A stretch of 26,656 bases of DNA from Bacillota bacterium (lineage in GTDB: Bacteria > Bacillota > Clostridia > Christensenellales > Aristaeellaceae): positions 1 through 26,656 of the forward strand of contig JAEYOW010000055.1 in the NCBI GenBank assembly GCA_023411375.1. Direction: 5' to 3'. Both the position numbers and the translations under genes were made by a program. Shown one piece after another: positions 15,713 to 22,667 of this stretch; position 1 is the first letter of the stretch; the number at the start of each line of letters is the position of its first letter. The notes under the pieces were generated by a model. That model saw only the letters and a list, made by a program, of their open reading frames with translations, was not told the DNA's origin and made no database searches.

Positions 15713-15761
15713 AGTATAGCATGCGAAAGATCAAAATAATTTAACGTTTGCGTAAAAACGT
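15713..15761 (-). promoter_or_regulatory. phnD promoter region with a palindromic candidate operator
   Basis: On the minus strand TATACT (15713-15718) is a good -10 about 85 bases before phnD, but no good -35 is present. Just upstream of where a -35 would lie is the perfect dyad ACGTTT-N6-AAACGT at 15744-15761, in the 100-base gap after rpiR. The layout suggests an activator-dependent promoter with the RpiR protein as candidate binder. Confidence 0.45.
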
Positions 15762-15763
15762 GA

Positions 15764-16543
15764 CTAATTCTCCGTTTTGGACACGGGCGGACGGGGCTGT
15801 GCCAGCCGCCGGAAATAAGCCCCCATCAGCTCCTCAAACGCTAAAATCACATGCCCGAAAAAGGGGTTTGGAATTCCGCCGACCAGCGTTTGCTTGGAGC
15901 TGTCCACCAGAAAGGCAATGTCGGATAGGCGGGACAGGGTGGCGTCGTCCCGTTTGGTGAAGCACACGATCTTATAACCGTTTTGCCGCGCGTGGCGCAC
16001 ATCGTTGATGACCGGCTCGGTTTCGCCGCTTTGGGACACGGCGAACATCACAGACGGCTCCGGCCGCTCCGCCTCATGGTTGTTTTCCTTTTGAAAGAGC
16101 ATGAAATCATAAAAATGCACGTGGCTGAACGCAAGAAATCCGCACAGGGACAACCGCTGCACCATATAGGAAACCACCAGGTCGGAAAAACCCTCGCCGG
16201 AGGTGAACATCTTCTGGCTGTGGGAGTGGTGGAGCATGGCGCAAAACCGTTCCACCAGCTCGTCGGAGTAATTGTCGATCAGCGTTTTAAGGGTAAAATT
16301 ATCCTTCCTTTTTTCGCCGCTGCTGAGCTGGCGGGCAAGGTGGTAATACAGCTCGCTATATCCGTCAAAGCCCAGGCGTTTGCACATTTTAACAATAAAA
16401 GTGGTGGAAAGATAGTTTTCATTGGCGATCTGCTGAATACCGGGGCGCTTGCCCCCTTTTTCGATATGGGCGGTGATGCTGGTGATAATCCGCTCCTCCT
16501 CTTCGGATAGCAGATTGGTTAAAAGATAGTGATTTTGCTCCAT
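15764..16543 (-). CDS. RpiR/MurR-family regulator (HTH_6 + SIS domain)
   Basis: A 259-residue regulator. The N-terminal HTH_6 domain (about 1-75) has IQQIANENYLSTTFIVKMCKRLGFDGYSEL with the typical GF-x-GY-x-E-L ending. The SIS domain covers about 105-240, with MFAVSQSGETEPVINDVRHARQNG holding the SxSGxT-type sugar-phosphate loop and KIVCFTKRDDATLSRLSDI. SIS domains of this family sense phosphosugars. The ATG at 16543 is preferred because AAGGGGG lies 8 bases before it, and upstream codons do not resemble the family. Located before phnD on the same strand, it is the likely regulator of the Phn-type operon. Confidence 0.9.
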   Translation of the reverse strand: MEQNHYLLTNLLSEEEERIITSITAHIEKGGKRPGIQQIANENYLSTTFIVKMCKRLGFDGYSELYYHLARQLSSGEKRKDNFTLKTLIDNYSDELVERFCAMLHHSHSQKMFTSGEGFSDLVVSYMVQRLSLCGFLAFSHVHFYDFMLFQKENNHEAERPEPSVMFAVSQSGETEPVINDVRHARQNGYKIVCFTKRDDATLSRLSDIAFLVDSSKQTLVGGIPNPFFGHVILAFEELMGAYFRRLAQPRPPVSKTEN

Positions 16544-16594
16544 CCGCGTTTCCCCCTTAGCCCTGCGCGAAATTTCAAAACCTCTGACTGAAAC

Positions 16595-16623
16595 AGTATT
16601 GCATAAATGCGCGGGAAATGCAA
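16595..16623 (-). promoter_or_regulatory. Probable promoter of the rpiR-type gene
   Basis: On the minus strand TTGCAT (16618-16623) and AATACT (16595-16600) are 17 bases apart, about 50 bases before the start codon. Confidence 0.55.
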
Positions 16624-16681
16624 ATGCCATTGACTTCGACGGACGTTATTGAGTTTCAGCCATAAATATTCGCCGCGATAG

Positions 16682-16710
16682 TTGACGGTTTGCCTTTCCA
16701 CTTATATAAT
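16682..16710 (+). promoter_or_regulatory. Strong promoter of the orphan HTH gene
   Basis: TTGACG (16682-16687) and a consensus TATAAT (16705-16710) with a 17-base spacer, 36 bases before the start codon. Confidence 0.85.
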
Positions 16711-16745
16711 ACCAATAGAAATCCAAGCGGGAGGGAGTGTTTCAC

Positions 16746-17084
16746 ATGGCACGGTATACCAGCGAACAGAAGGCGCAGGCATTGCAGAGCATGGCAGAAA
16801 TCGGCGTTGTCAAAACCAAGGAGGCCTTGGGTATTTCCGCTCAAACCCTATACAAATGGAAGAACGAAAGCAATCCTACCCAAGCCGAACCAAAAGAAAT
16901 CCGGCGGGGCAGGAAGGCTGCGCCGTTATCGGAGGCAATCGCGGACGCCAAGGCGGAGGCGCGCGCCCTGCTCGCGGAGGACGACGGCCTGGCTGAAAAA
17001 ATCTCCGCGCTTGAGGCTGAGAACGCCGCCCTGCGGGCGATGAACCTGAAGCTGAAAAAGGCGCTTGCTGCCTTGGTAGAGTAA
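16746..17084 (+). CDS. Orphan transposase-type HTH protein with a C-terminal leucine zipper
   Basis: A 112-residue protein. Residues 1-42 (ARYTSEQKAQALQSMAEIG to QTLYKWKNE) resemble the HTH_Tnp_1 domain of transposase OrfA proteins, although no catalytic OrfB or terminal repeats follow. Residues 52-65 are a basic linker (RRGRKAAP) and 79-111 a leucine-zipper coiled coil (LAEKISALEAENAALRAMN). The gene has its own strong promoter, an excellent GGGAGGGAG site 10 bases before the ATG, and a terminator 24 bases after the stop, so it is expressed as a single-gene unit. It is best read as a domesticated DNA-binding protein; target unknown. It is distinct from the OrfA fragment at the left edge. Confidence 0.75.
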   Translation: MARYTSEQKAQALQSMAEIGVVKTKEALGISAQTLYKWKNESNPTQAEPKEIRRGRKAAPLSEAIADAKAEARALLAEDDGLAEKISALEAENAALRAMNLKLKKALAALVE

Positions 17085-17107
17085 AAGCAACCATAATATT
17101 GTTACAA

Positions 17108-17150
17108 GCATCCCACCCCCGCGCTGTTTAGCCGGGGCGGGATGCTTTTT
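17108..17150 (+). terminator. Rho-independent terminator after the orphan HTH gene
   Basis: GCATCCC-A-CCCC (17108-17120) pairs with GGGG-C-GGGATGC (17133-17145) with one mismatch, followed by TTTTT. Confidence 0.9.
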
Positions 17151-17255
17151 GTTTGGCCCGCAGGCGCTTCCGTTTTAAAAAAACAGAAGGACGCTCCGGT
17201 GGAGGTTGGCGCGGCGCTTCGGCTCATCCGGCAAAACGTTTGCATTATTTATATG

Positions 17256-17284
17256 TTGCAAATGCTGTATTTGCTGGGTATAAT
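17256..17284 (+). promoter_or_regulatory. Promoter of the McrB-like/DUF2357-like module
   Basis: TTGCAA (17256-17261) and a perfect TATAAT (17279-17284) separated by 17 bases, 36 bases before the start codon. No operator-like dyad is obvious around it. Confidence 0.8.
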
Positions 17285-17320
17285 CAGAGAGAATTTACGA
17301 ACAGAACGGAGTGTGAACGA

Positions 17321-19333
17321 ATGAGGGCTTTTTCCATCAAGGCCGTCATCCTGTGCCTGATAATCGTGCTGTTTTGCCCGTGGGCGGCCCTTGGGGAGAA
17401 CCTTTCGATTGGCGACCGGCTGCATATCGATATTCCCAGCGCGGATTCCATCGTGACCAATCCGGGAAAAAGCCGTATTCTGGTCAACGGTACGCTTTAC
17501 AGCGTGATCGACGGCGGCGCGGACCTGATCTCCACCATCCAGGCCTTTGACCGAAAAACCTGGAGCTTTTATGAAATGACCATTTTGCCTGAAACGCTTG
17601 AGAAGGTTCCTCCGGCGACCGAAGCGCTGCTTGTGGGCCAGATACAGTTCAGGCAGCTTGAAAACAGCGGCGGCACCTGCGCCATTACGGTGCTGGACGG
17701 CGATTATCAGACCGGCGAATACACGGTGGAGCGCAAGGTGTATCCGTCGGATATCTATCAGGAGTTCATCTATTTAAGGAAGGATGAAAACGGGCAGTAC
17801 CAGGGCTATCATAAGCTGTACCTGATCCAGTATGCTGTTAACGGGCGGTGGCACAGGGAATACGCGGTTGTGGCGATCAGCCAGGACCATGCGCCTCTCC
17901 CCTCCTCCACGCCGGACCCGGCGCTCGCGGACTGGATCGTGGATACGGCAGAAGCCACATCCAGCCCAGCCGCGACGTCCGAGCCGACGCCAGGGCCCTC
18001 CCCCACGTTTACCGCTTCGCCGGCGCCAGCGGCATCCGTATCGCTCGCGCCGTCGCCCACGCAGATTCCCTCCCACACATCCGAACCAACCGCCACGCCC
18101 TCCCCGTCCCGCCTGCCGTTTGCATTGCAGCCGGCGGATATCGCGGGCCGCGCCGGACAATGGCTGCCCTACGCGCTTATCCTGTTGGCGGCGTTCGCGC
18201 TGGCCGCTGCGATCCGCGGGCTTCTGCGCGCGGCGAAACGGCGCAAGGCCCGTCCCGTCCGCTTTTTCAAGCTCAGCCGTATCGATTCGCGGATGAAGCG
18301 CCTCAAACCCGCCGCCTACGACGAAGCCATCGCCCTTGACGAGCTTTGCGAGCGGTTTCGAAATTTTGCGGCCGCCAGGCTCAACCTGTATTACGATCTA
18401 AAGCTGATTCGGCTGTTTGTGGCGGGCCTATCCGTCAGCCGCCTTACCATCATGCAGGGCATCTCCGGCACGGGCAAAACCTCGCTGGCGTACGCATGCG
18501 GCAAGTTTTTTCAAAACGACGCGGTCATTGTGCCCGTCCAGCCCTCCTGGCGCGACCGCAGCGACCTTCTGGGCTATTTCAATGAGTTCTCCAAGCATTT
18601 TAACGAAACCACTCTGCTGGAAAAGCTGTATGAAGCCGGCTATACAGACGATGTGTATGTTACCGTGCTGGACGAGATGAACATTGCCCGCGTTGAATAC
18701 TATTTCGCGGAATTCCTATCCGTGCTGGAAATGCCCTCATATGACGAATGGGTGATCTCCGTGGTGCCGGACGAGTGGAAAACCGATCCCACGCGCCTGC
18801 GCGACGGCAAGATTCGCCTGCCGCGCAACATGTGGTATATCGGCACCGCCAATAACGACGATTCCACCTTTGCTATATCGGACAAGGTGTACGACCGCGC
18901 CATGGTCATCGACATCGACACCAAGGCGACGCCCTTCTCCCCCGAAAAGGCCGGGCCCGTGCATCTGAGCGCCGGCCATCTGCTGAAGCTTTTCGACGAG
19001 GCCAGGGCCGCTTATGCGCTGTCGAAGGAAACAAGAGCAAAAATTTCGGAGCTGGACCACTACCTGATGGAGCGATTGCGCATCTCCTTCGGAAACCGCA
19101 TCATGCGCCAGATGGAGGCGTTTGTGCCAGTTTACCTGCGCTGTGGCGGTACGGAGCGCGAGGCCTTGGATTACCTGCTTTGCAAAAAAGTGCTGCGCAA
19201 GCTGGAAAACCAAAACCTGATGCTTGTGCGCGACGAGGTGGACGGCTTGTGCGCCGAGATAAACCGGCTGTTTGGCGGCGGTGCGGCGCCGGAGTGCGTC
19301 GCCTACTTGCAGCGCCTGAAACGCATGGGCTGA
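17321..19333 (+). CDS. Membrane-anchored McrB-like AAA+ protein with an extracytoplasmic domain
   Basis: A 670-residue protein of unusual build. Residues 1-25 are a signal peptide; 26-190 form an extracytoplasmic domain I do not recognise; 191-265 are a Pro/Ser/Thr/Ala-rich linker; about 279-302 is one membrane helix followed by a basic stop-transfer stretch (RAAKRRKARP); 330-670 is an AAA+ domain. The motor matches the McrB family: Walker A GISGTGKTS (380-388), QPSWRDRSDLLGYFNE (407-422), Walker B VTVLDEMNIARVEYYFAEFL (447-466), sensor region GTANNDDST (508-516) and DKVYDRA (521-527). The McrB GTP motif NTAD is not literally present, so GTP or ATP use is open. The predicted topology puts the motor in the cytoplasm. 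The ATG at 17321 has ACGGAG 9 bases before it. The partner gene follows after 21 bases. Confidence 0.85.
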   Translation: MRAFSIKAVILCLIIVLFCPWAALGENLSIGDRLHIDIPSADSIVTNPGKSRILVNGTLYSVIDGGADLISTIQAFDRKTWSFYEMTILPETLEKVPPATEALLVGQIQFRQLENSGGTCAITVLDGDYQTGEYTVERKVYPSDIYQEFIYLRKDENGQYQGYHKLYLIQYAVNGRWHREYAVVAISQDHAPLPSSTPDPALADWIVDTAEATSSPAATSEPTPGPSPTFTASPAPAASVSLAPSPTQIPSHTSEPTATPSPSRLPFALQPADIAGRAGQWLPYALILLAAFALAAAIRGLLRAAKRRKARPVRFFKLSRIDSRMKRLKPAAYDEAIALDELCERFRNFAAARLNLYYDLKLIRLFVAGLSVSRLTIMQGISGTGKTSLAYACGKFFQNDAVIVPVQPSWRDRSDLLGYFNEFSKHFNETTLLEKLYEAGYTDDVYVTVLDEMNIARVEYYFAEFLSVLEMPSYDEWVISVVPDEWKTDPTRLRDGKIRLPRNMWYIGTANNDDSTFAISDKVYDRAMVIDIDTKATPFSPEKAGPVHLSAGHLLKLFDEARAAYALSKETRAKISELDHYLMERLRISFGNRIMRQMEAFVPVYLRCGGTEREALDYLLCKKVLRKLENQNLMLVRDEVDGLCAEINRLFGGGAAPECVAYLQRLKRMG

Positions 19334-19354
19334 CGGCCCGGGAAGGGAAGGACG

Positions 19355-21034
19355 ATGAACGAACAGGACCGGCTTTACCGGCTGATAAAGGATATTCGCG
19401 GACAGCTTGCCGCGTGCCCCGACGCTGTGCGGCTGGCGAATGCGCTGGCGGCGGAAGGCTCGGACGCGGACGGTTACCGCCTGCGGCTCGCCCATTGCAC
19501 GCTCAAGCGCGACTGGCTGGAGGCCATCGAGCGCGGATTGCCCTATGTGGAGCGCGCGCTGGAGGAGGAACGGCGCTTTCTGCGCTCACGCAGGGAGGTT
19601 GTGCGCATCGACCGGGCTAAACGGGTCAGCGCGGAATCCGTACGGCACCTGGCGCAACACTCCAGCTATATCACCCGGACGGACGCCGCCGGCGAGATCG
19701 TGCCCGACAGGCTGCTGGTGGTGGAGCGTGAGGACAACTTTGCGATTTATGAGAACCGCTTTCTATTTACATTGGTTTCGGTTTTACAAAATTTTGTGGA
19801 AAAGCGTTTCCGGGCGGTTGCCGCCTTGGATGGGACGGCTTCAACAGCCTTTGAAATCCGCCGGGACATCCGGGACGGAGACGGGGACGTCTCGGCGTGG
19901 GCGCGCTTTGGTTGGGAGCGCCCGGCTGCCCCGGACGGAGCGCGGGACGGCGCGCTCCCGGCCCTTTTCGCACTGCGCGAAAGGATAAACGCGCTTAACT
20001 CCACGCAGCTAATCAAGCTACTCAAGGGAACGCCGCTGGTTTCCTCCCCCATCGTACGTACGAACGTCATCAAAAAAAACGCCAATTTCAGGCAAGCGCT
20101 TGCCTTGTATGAATTTTTGGAAAGCTATTCAGATCCTGGCTATGATACCGTCGCCGCGGAGACCGCCGACCGGGACGGCTGCCACAAGGAAGCTGCCCGC
20201 GATTTTTGTTCGCTGCTGGCCCTTCAGCAGGGCCTTGCCCGCCTGCTGGCCGACCGTGCGCTTTTGCCTGTTCTGGAGCTCCGTTTTGAGGAAGAAAACC
20301 GGCGCAGGGAGCAGGAGCGACTGCGTCTGGAGTACGAACGGGAAGCCGCCGTGCTGGCCAGAATCGAGGCTGCGCGCAGGCAAGAAGCCGCCAGGTGGGA
20401 AGCTGAGGCCGCCCGGCGCGACAGGGAGAACGCCCGTCTTATGGAGGAGCTTGACCATCTCCAGCTTACCATGAGGCAATACCGCGATTCAATGGACCGG
20501 TGGGAGCGGGCTTTTCGGGAGCAAGCGCTTCAAACGCAGAGGCGGCTGGAAGAGGAGGCAGAGCGGTTCAGAGACGAGGCCGTTGCCTGTGCGCGCGCGT
20601 TGAGTACGGAACAGTCGGCGCACGCGGCCACCAAAGAGAGGGCTGCCGCCGCGCAGGCAAAACAGAAGGCGGACTTTGAAGAGGCTTCGCTAAGAAACGA
20701 TATGCGCTGGCAGCGCTTGCTGCACGAGGAACACGCCCGGGCGGAAGGCTTGCTTTGCCTGTCCGACAGAGCGCACAGCGAGCAGATTAAGGCGTTGAAA
20801 AAGCAGCATTACCAGCAGCTGCGGGAGGAACGGAGGCAAGCCGCGCGCGAGCGCGAACGGCTGCGCCAGGCGGCAGGGGATAAACTGGCAGCGCTGAAAA
20901 AGGCGCATAGGGAGGAAGCCGCGCAATGGCAGCGCGACGCGGACGCGAAGCTGGAAAGCTTAACGCGTCACCTGCGCGATAAGCTTGACGCAGCCAGGCG
21001 CAGGGAGGCTGAAAAGCCGCCTCAATGGCCCTGA
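19355..21034 (+). CDS. DUF2357/McrC-N-like protein with a long coiled coil in place of a nuclease
   Basis: A 559-residue soluble protein. Residues about 50-260 resemble the DUF2357 region found at the N-terminus of McrC-like partners, notably IVPDRLLVVEREDNFAIYEN and RFLFTLVSVLQNF (115-147), then PLVSSPIVRTNVIKKNANF and RQALALYEFLESY (227-258). From about 305 to 550 the chain is highly charged heptad sequence rich in Glu, Arg, Ala and Gln, a long coiled coil. I see no PD-(D/E)XK nuclease motif. AGGGAAGGA sets the start. With the McrB-like gene upstream the pair mirrors mcrB-mcrC order. The domain assignment is from pattern memory and moderate; the coiled coil is certain from sequence. Confidence 0.65.
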   Translation: MNEQDRLYRLIKDIRGQLAACPDAVRLANALAAEGSDADGYRLRLAHCTLKRDWLEAIERGLPYVERALEEERRFLRSRREVVRIDRAKRVSAESVRHLAQHSSYITRTDAAGEIVPDRLLVVEREDNFAIYENRFLFTLVSVLQNFVEKRFRAVAALDGTASTAFEIRRDIRDGDGDVSAWARFGWERPAAPDGARDGALPALFALRERINALNSTQLIKLLKGTPLVSSPIVRTNVIKKNANFRQALALYEFLESYSDPGYDTVAAETADRDGCHKEAARDFCSLLALQQGLARLLADRALLPVLELRFEEENRRREQERLRLEYEREAAVLARIEAARRQEAARWEAEAARRDRENARLMEELDHLQLTMRQYRDSMDRWERAFREQALQTQRRLEEEAERFRDEAVACARALSTEQSAHAATKERAAAAQAKQKADFEEASLRNDMRWQRLLHEEHARAEGLLCLSDRAHSEQIKALKKQHYQQLREERRQAARERERLRQAAGDKLAALKKAHREEAAQWQRDADAKLESLTRHLRDKLDAARRREAEKPPQWP

Positions 21035-21043
21035 CCGCCCCGG

Positions 21044-21229
21044 TTATTTTTTCCCCGGCCCGCCTGCGGGAACCGGGGACTTTTCGACCGTGCCTTCCCG
21101 CGGCGCTTTCCCCGGCCGCGAGGCCACAGGCGCGGCGCTTTTGAATATCAGCGCCCTGGCTTGTGGGGAAAGCCTGCGAATGGCTGAAATAAAATCTGCG
21201 GCTTCAGCTTTGTCCCTCTGGCTGTTCAT
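21044..21229 (-). CDS. 61-residue hypothetical protein divergent from the XRE gene
   Basis: The ATG at 21229 follows an excellent GGGGAGG site and a near-consensus promoter (TTGACA, 16 bases, TATAAT at 21267-21294), which argues for a real gene. The product starts MNSQRDKAEAADFISAIRRL and has one clear helical segment (SPQARALIFKSA), then a basic Pro/Gly tail. Short proteins of this sort often accompany XRE/ImmA regulators; no function can be assigned. Its last codons overlap the terminator of the preceding plus-strand operon, so the C-terminus is less certain than the N-terminus. Confidence 0.55.
   Translation of the reverse strand: MNSQRDKAEAADFISAIRRLSPQARALIFKSAAPVASRPGKAPREGTVEKSPVPAGGPGKK
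21052..21084 (+). terminator. Terminator after the DUF2357-like gene
   Basis: TCCCCGG (21052-21058) pairs with CCGGGGA (21073-21079), with an inner CCCG/CGGG pair, followed by CTTTT. Confidence 0.65.
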
Positions 21230-21266
21230 GCGGCGCCTCCCCTCGAAAATACTGATTATATGTATT

Positions 21267-21294
21267 ATTATACTGATATGGTCACATTTGTCAA
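21267..21294 (-). promoter_or_regulatory. Promoter of the 61-residue gene
   Basis: On the minus strand consensus TTGACA (21289-21294) and TATAAT (21267-21272) with a 16-base spacer, 37 bases before the start codon. Confidence 0.75.
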
Positions 21295-21315
21295 TTCCAG
21301 TTTGGATCCGGTTTG

Positions 21316-21346
21316 AATTGCGGAAACGTCTCCAATTGTGTATAAT
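21316..21346 (+). promoter_or_regulatory. XRE-gene promoter with overlapping dyad operator
   Basis: TTGCGG (21318-21323) and TATAAT (21341-21346) are 17 bases apart. AATTG (21316-21320) and CAATT (21333-21337) form a dyad over the -35 and spacer, and GGAAACGTCTCC (21322-21333) is a near-palindrome within it. The position fits autorepression by the XRE protein. Confidence 0.6.
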
Positions 21347-21375
21347 AGTAAACGCTAAAAGGTGGGATATTTTGG

Positions 21376-21840
21376 ATGATAGCGCAACGTATTAAAGCAT
21401 TACGCAGGGAACTGCACATGACGCAGACGGAATTCGGCAAGGTGATCGGCCTGTCGCAGGGCCATCTCACCAGCATTGAATCCGGAAAAAGGAACGTAAC
21501 GGAAAGAACCGTCGCTACCATCTGCCGCGTATTCAGGGTAAACGAGGCCTGGCTTCGCGAAGGCAGGGGCGCGATGTTTCTGGGGGAGCGCGGCGACATT
21601 CTGCGCGACCTCGCCGAGAGTTACCACCTGGACCCGCTGGAACAGGTGGCCGTCGAGGCGTTTTTGACTCTTTCACCCAGGGAACGCCAGGGAGCGCTGG
21701 CGTTTGTTAACAACCTGGTAGAAAAAATCAACTGTGCATACGAGGAATCCCGTCAGGAGCTGTTGGCCTCCGACAGGGAGCGCTACGCGGCCAGAAACGG
21801 CGAAACCATCGATCAGGACCATTTGAACAAGCTCAAATGA
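21376..21840 (+). CDS. XRE-family (Cro/cI-type) transcriptional regulator
   Basis: A 154-residue regulator. The HTH lies in residues 1-60: IAQRIKALRRELHMTQTEFG, then KVIGLSQGHLTSIESGKRN, then VFRVNEAWLREGRG, a form common in phage and ICE repressors. The C-terminal part (about 75-154) is helical and probably oligomerises. AAAGGTGGGA precedes the ATG. The stop overlaps the start of the metallopeptidase gene by four bases, so the two are translationally coupled. In ICEBs1-like systems such a repressor is cleaved by its ImmA partner; that relation is inferred here. Confidence 0.9.
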   Translation: MIAQRIKALRRELHMTQTEFGKVIGLSQGHLTSIESGKRNVTERTVATICRVFRVNEAWLREGRGAMFLGERGDILRDLAESYHLDPLEQVAVEAFLTLSPRERQGALAFVNNLVEKINCAYEESRQELLASDRERYAARNGETIDQDHLNKLK

Positions 21841-22487
21841 CAGACGCGGCGCAGCAGGGCTTTTTGCGTAAAAGCGCATGGAAATTTTTAATCCGGTACG
21901 CCGTCTGCGCGCTGCCTGTGGATGTGTTCAGGCTATGCGGCGACATGGCCGTAATCCTGCGGACCTATGCGGACCTGTCCGTCCTGATCAGCCAGCCTGA
22001 AAGCTATATTCACCTTCATTACGACCCGGACGGCTTTGCCGTCTGGAGTCAGAGCGACCAAGCGTTTCTGATTTACTACAATCAGGCCGTGCATGAAACG
22101 GTGAAGCGCTGGACGTTGATGCACGAGCTTGCGCATATTCACCTGGGCCATATCCGTCAGGATGCGTTTTATGCCCGCACAAAAGGGCAAAGCAGGCAAT
22201 GGCTGGAGGAGGAGGCGGACGGCTTTACCCGCCGGGTGCTATGCCCTTCCATCGTTTTGCATGAAATCCAGGCCCTGACGCCGCAGGCGATCGCGATGTG
22301 CTGCGGCATCAGCATGCAGGCGGCAAGCTACCGCGCGCGCCTGATGGCCGCGCTGGAGCTGCGCAATCTCTTTTTTTACGATCCGCTGGAAAAGCAGGTT
22401 GCCCAGCAGTTTTCCGATTATATTCGTGAACAGCAAAAACAGCTTCACAGCAACCGTAACATCAAGGCAATCCGTTTTTTTGACTAA
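21837..22487 (+). CDS. ImmA/IrrE-family metallopeptidase
   Basis: A 216-residue zinc protease. The active site is HELAHIHLGH at residues 96-105 (His96, Glu97, His100), and the third ligand lies in EEEAD at 124-128. Upstream VWSQSDQAFLIYYN matches the family's strand before the catalytic helix. ImmA/IrrE proteins cleave partner XRE repressors to relieve repression, usually upon DNA damage or signalling. The ATGA overlap with the XRE gene supports that pairing. No integrase or phage structural gene is in the window, so this is either a mobile-element remnant or a stand-alone switch. Confidence 0.9.
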   Translation: MTDAAQQGFLRKSAWKFLIRYAVCALPVDVFRLCGDMAVILRTYADLSVLISQPESYIHLHYDPDGFAVWSQSDQAFLIYYNQAVHETVKRWTLMHELAHIHLGHIRQDAFYARTKGQSRQWLEEEADGFTRRVLCPSIVLHEIQALTPQAIAMCCGISMQAASYRARLMAALELRNLFFYDPLEKQVAQQFSDYIREQQKQLHSNRNIKAIRFFD

Positions 22488-22493
22488 AACTGG

Positions 22494-22522
22494 TTGCTTT
22501 TTCCTTTGAGTTATATTATAAT
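22494..22522 (+). promoter_or_regulatory. Promoter of the loaP exopolysaccharide operon
   Basis: TTGCTT (22494-22499) and TATAAT (22517-22522) with a 17-base spacer. It lies right after the ImmA stop and about 145 bases before loaP. Confidence 0.75.
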
Positions 22523-22587
22523 TCATTACAGCAAAGATGTATTTTATATATTTCTTTGCGTTTATCAATGAAGGATGCGCGGACGCG

Positions 22588-22609
22588 CCGGACCTGCTTT
22601 TCAGGCCGG
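22588..22609 (+). promoter_or_regulatory. Leader hairpin upstream of loaP
   Basis: CCGG (22588-22591) with CCGG (22606-22609) and CCTG (22593-22596) with CAGG (22602-22605) form an 8-bp stem with one bulged A and a CTTTT loop. LoaP proteins are known to bind a leader RNA hairpin; whether this is such a site is not shown. Confidence 0.45.
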
Positions 22610-22667
22610 AGCCGAGGCGTTGACATACGCACGCTTTCAGCCGAGAACAAAATCGGAGGGCGAAGCC

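Noticed and set aside
17153..17320. N-terminal extension of the McrB-like gene
   Set aside because: The extension would cover the promoter and lacks a ribosome binding site, whereas the ATG at 17321 has one and begins a clean signal peptide.
17321..21034. Classical type IV McrBC restriction system
   Set aside because: No nuclease domain and no methyl-DNA recognition domain are visible, and the McrB-like part is membrane-anchored.
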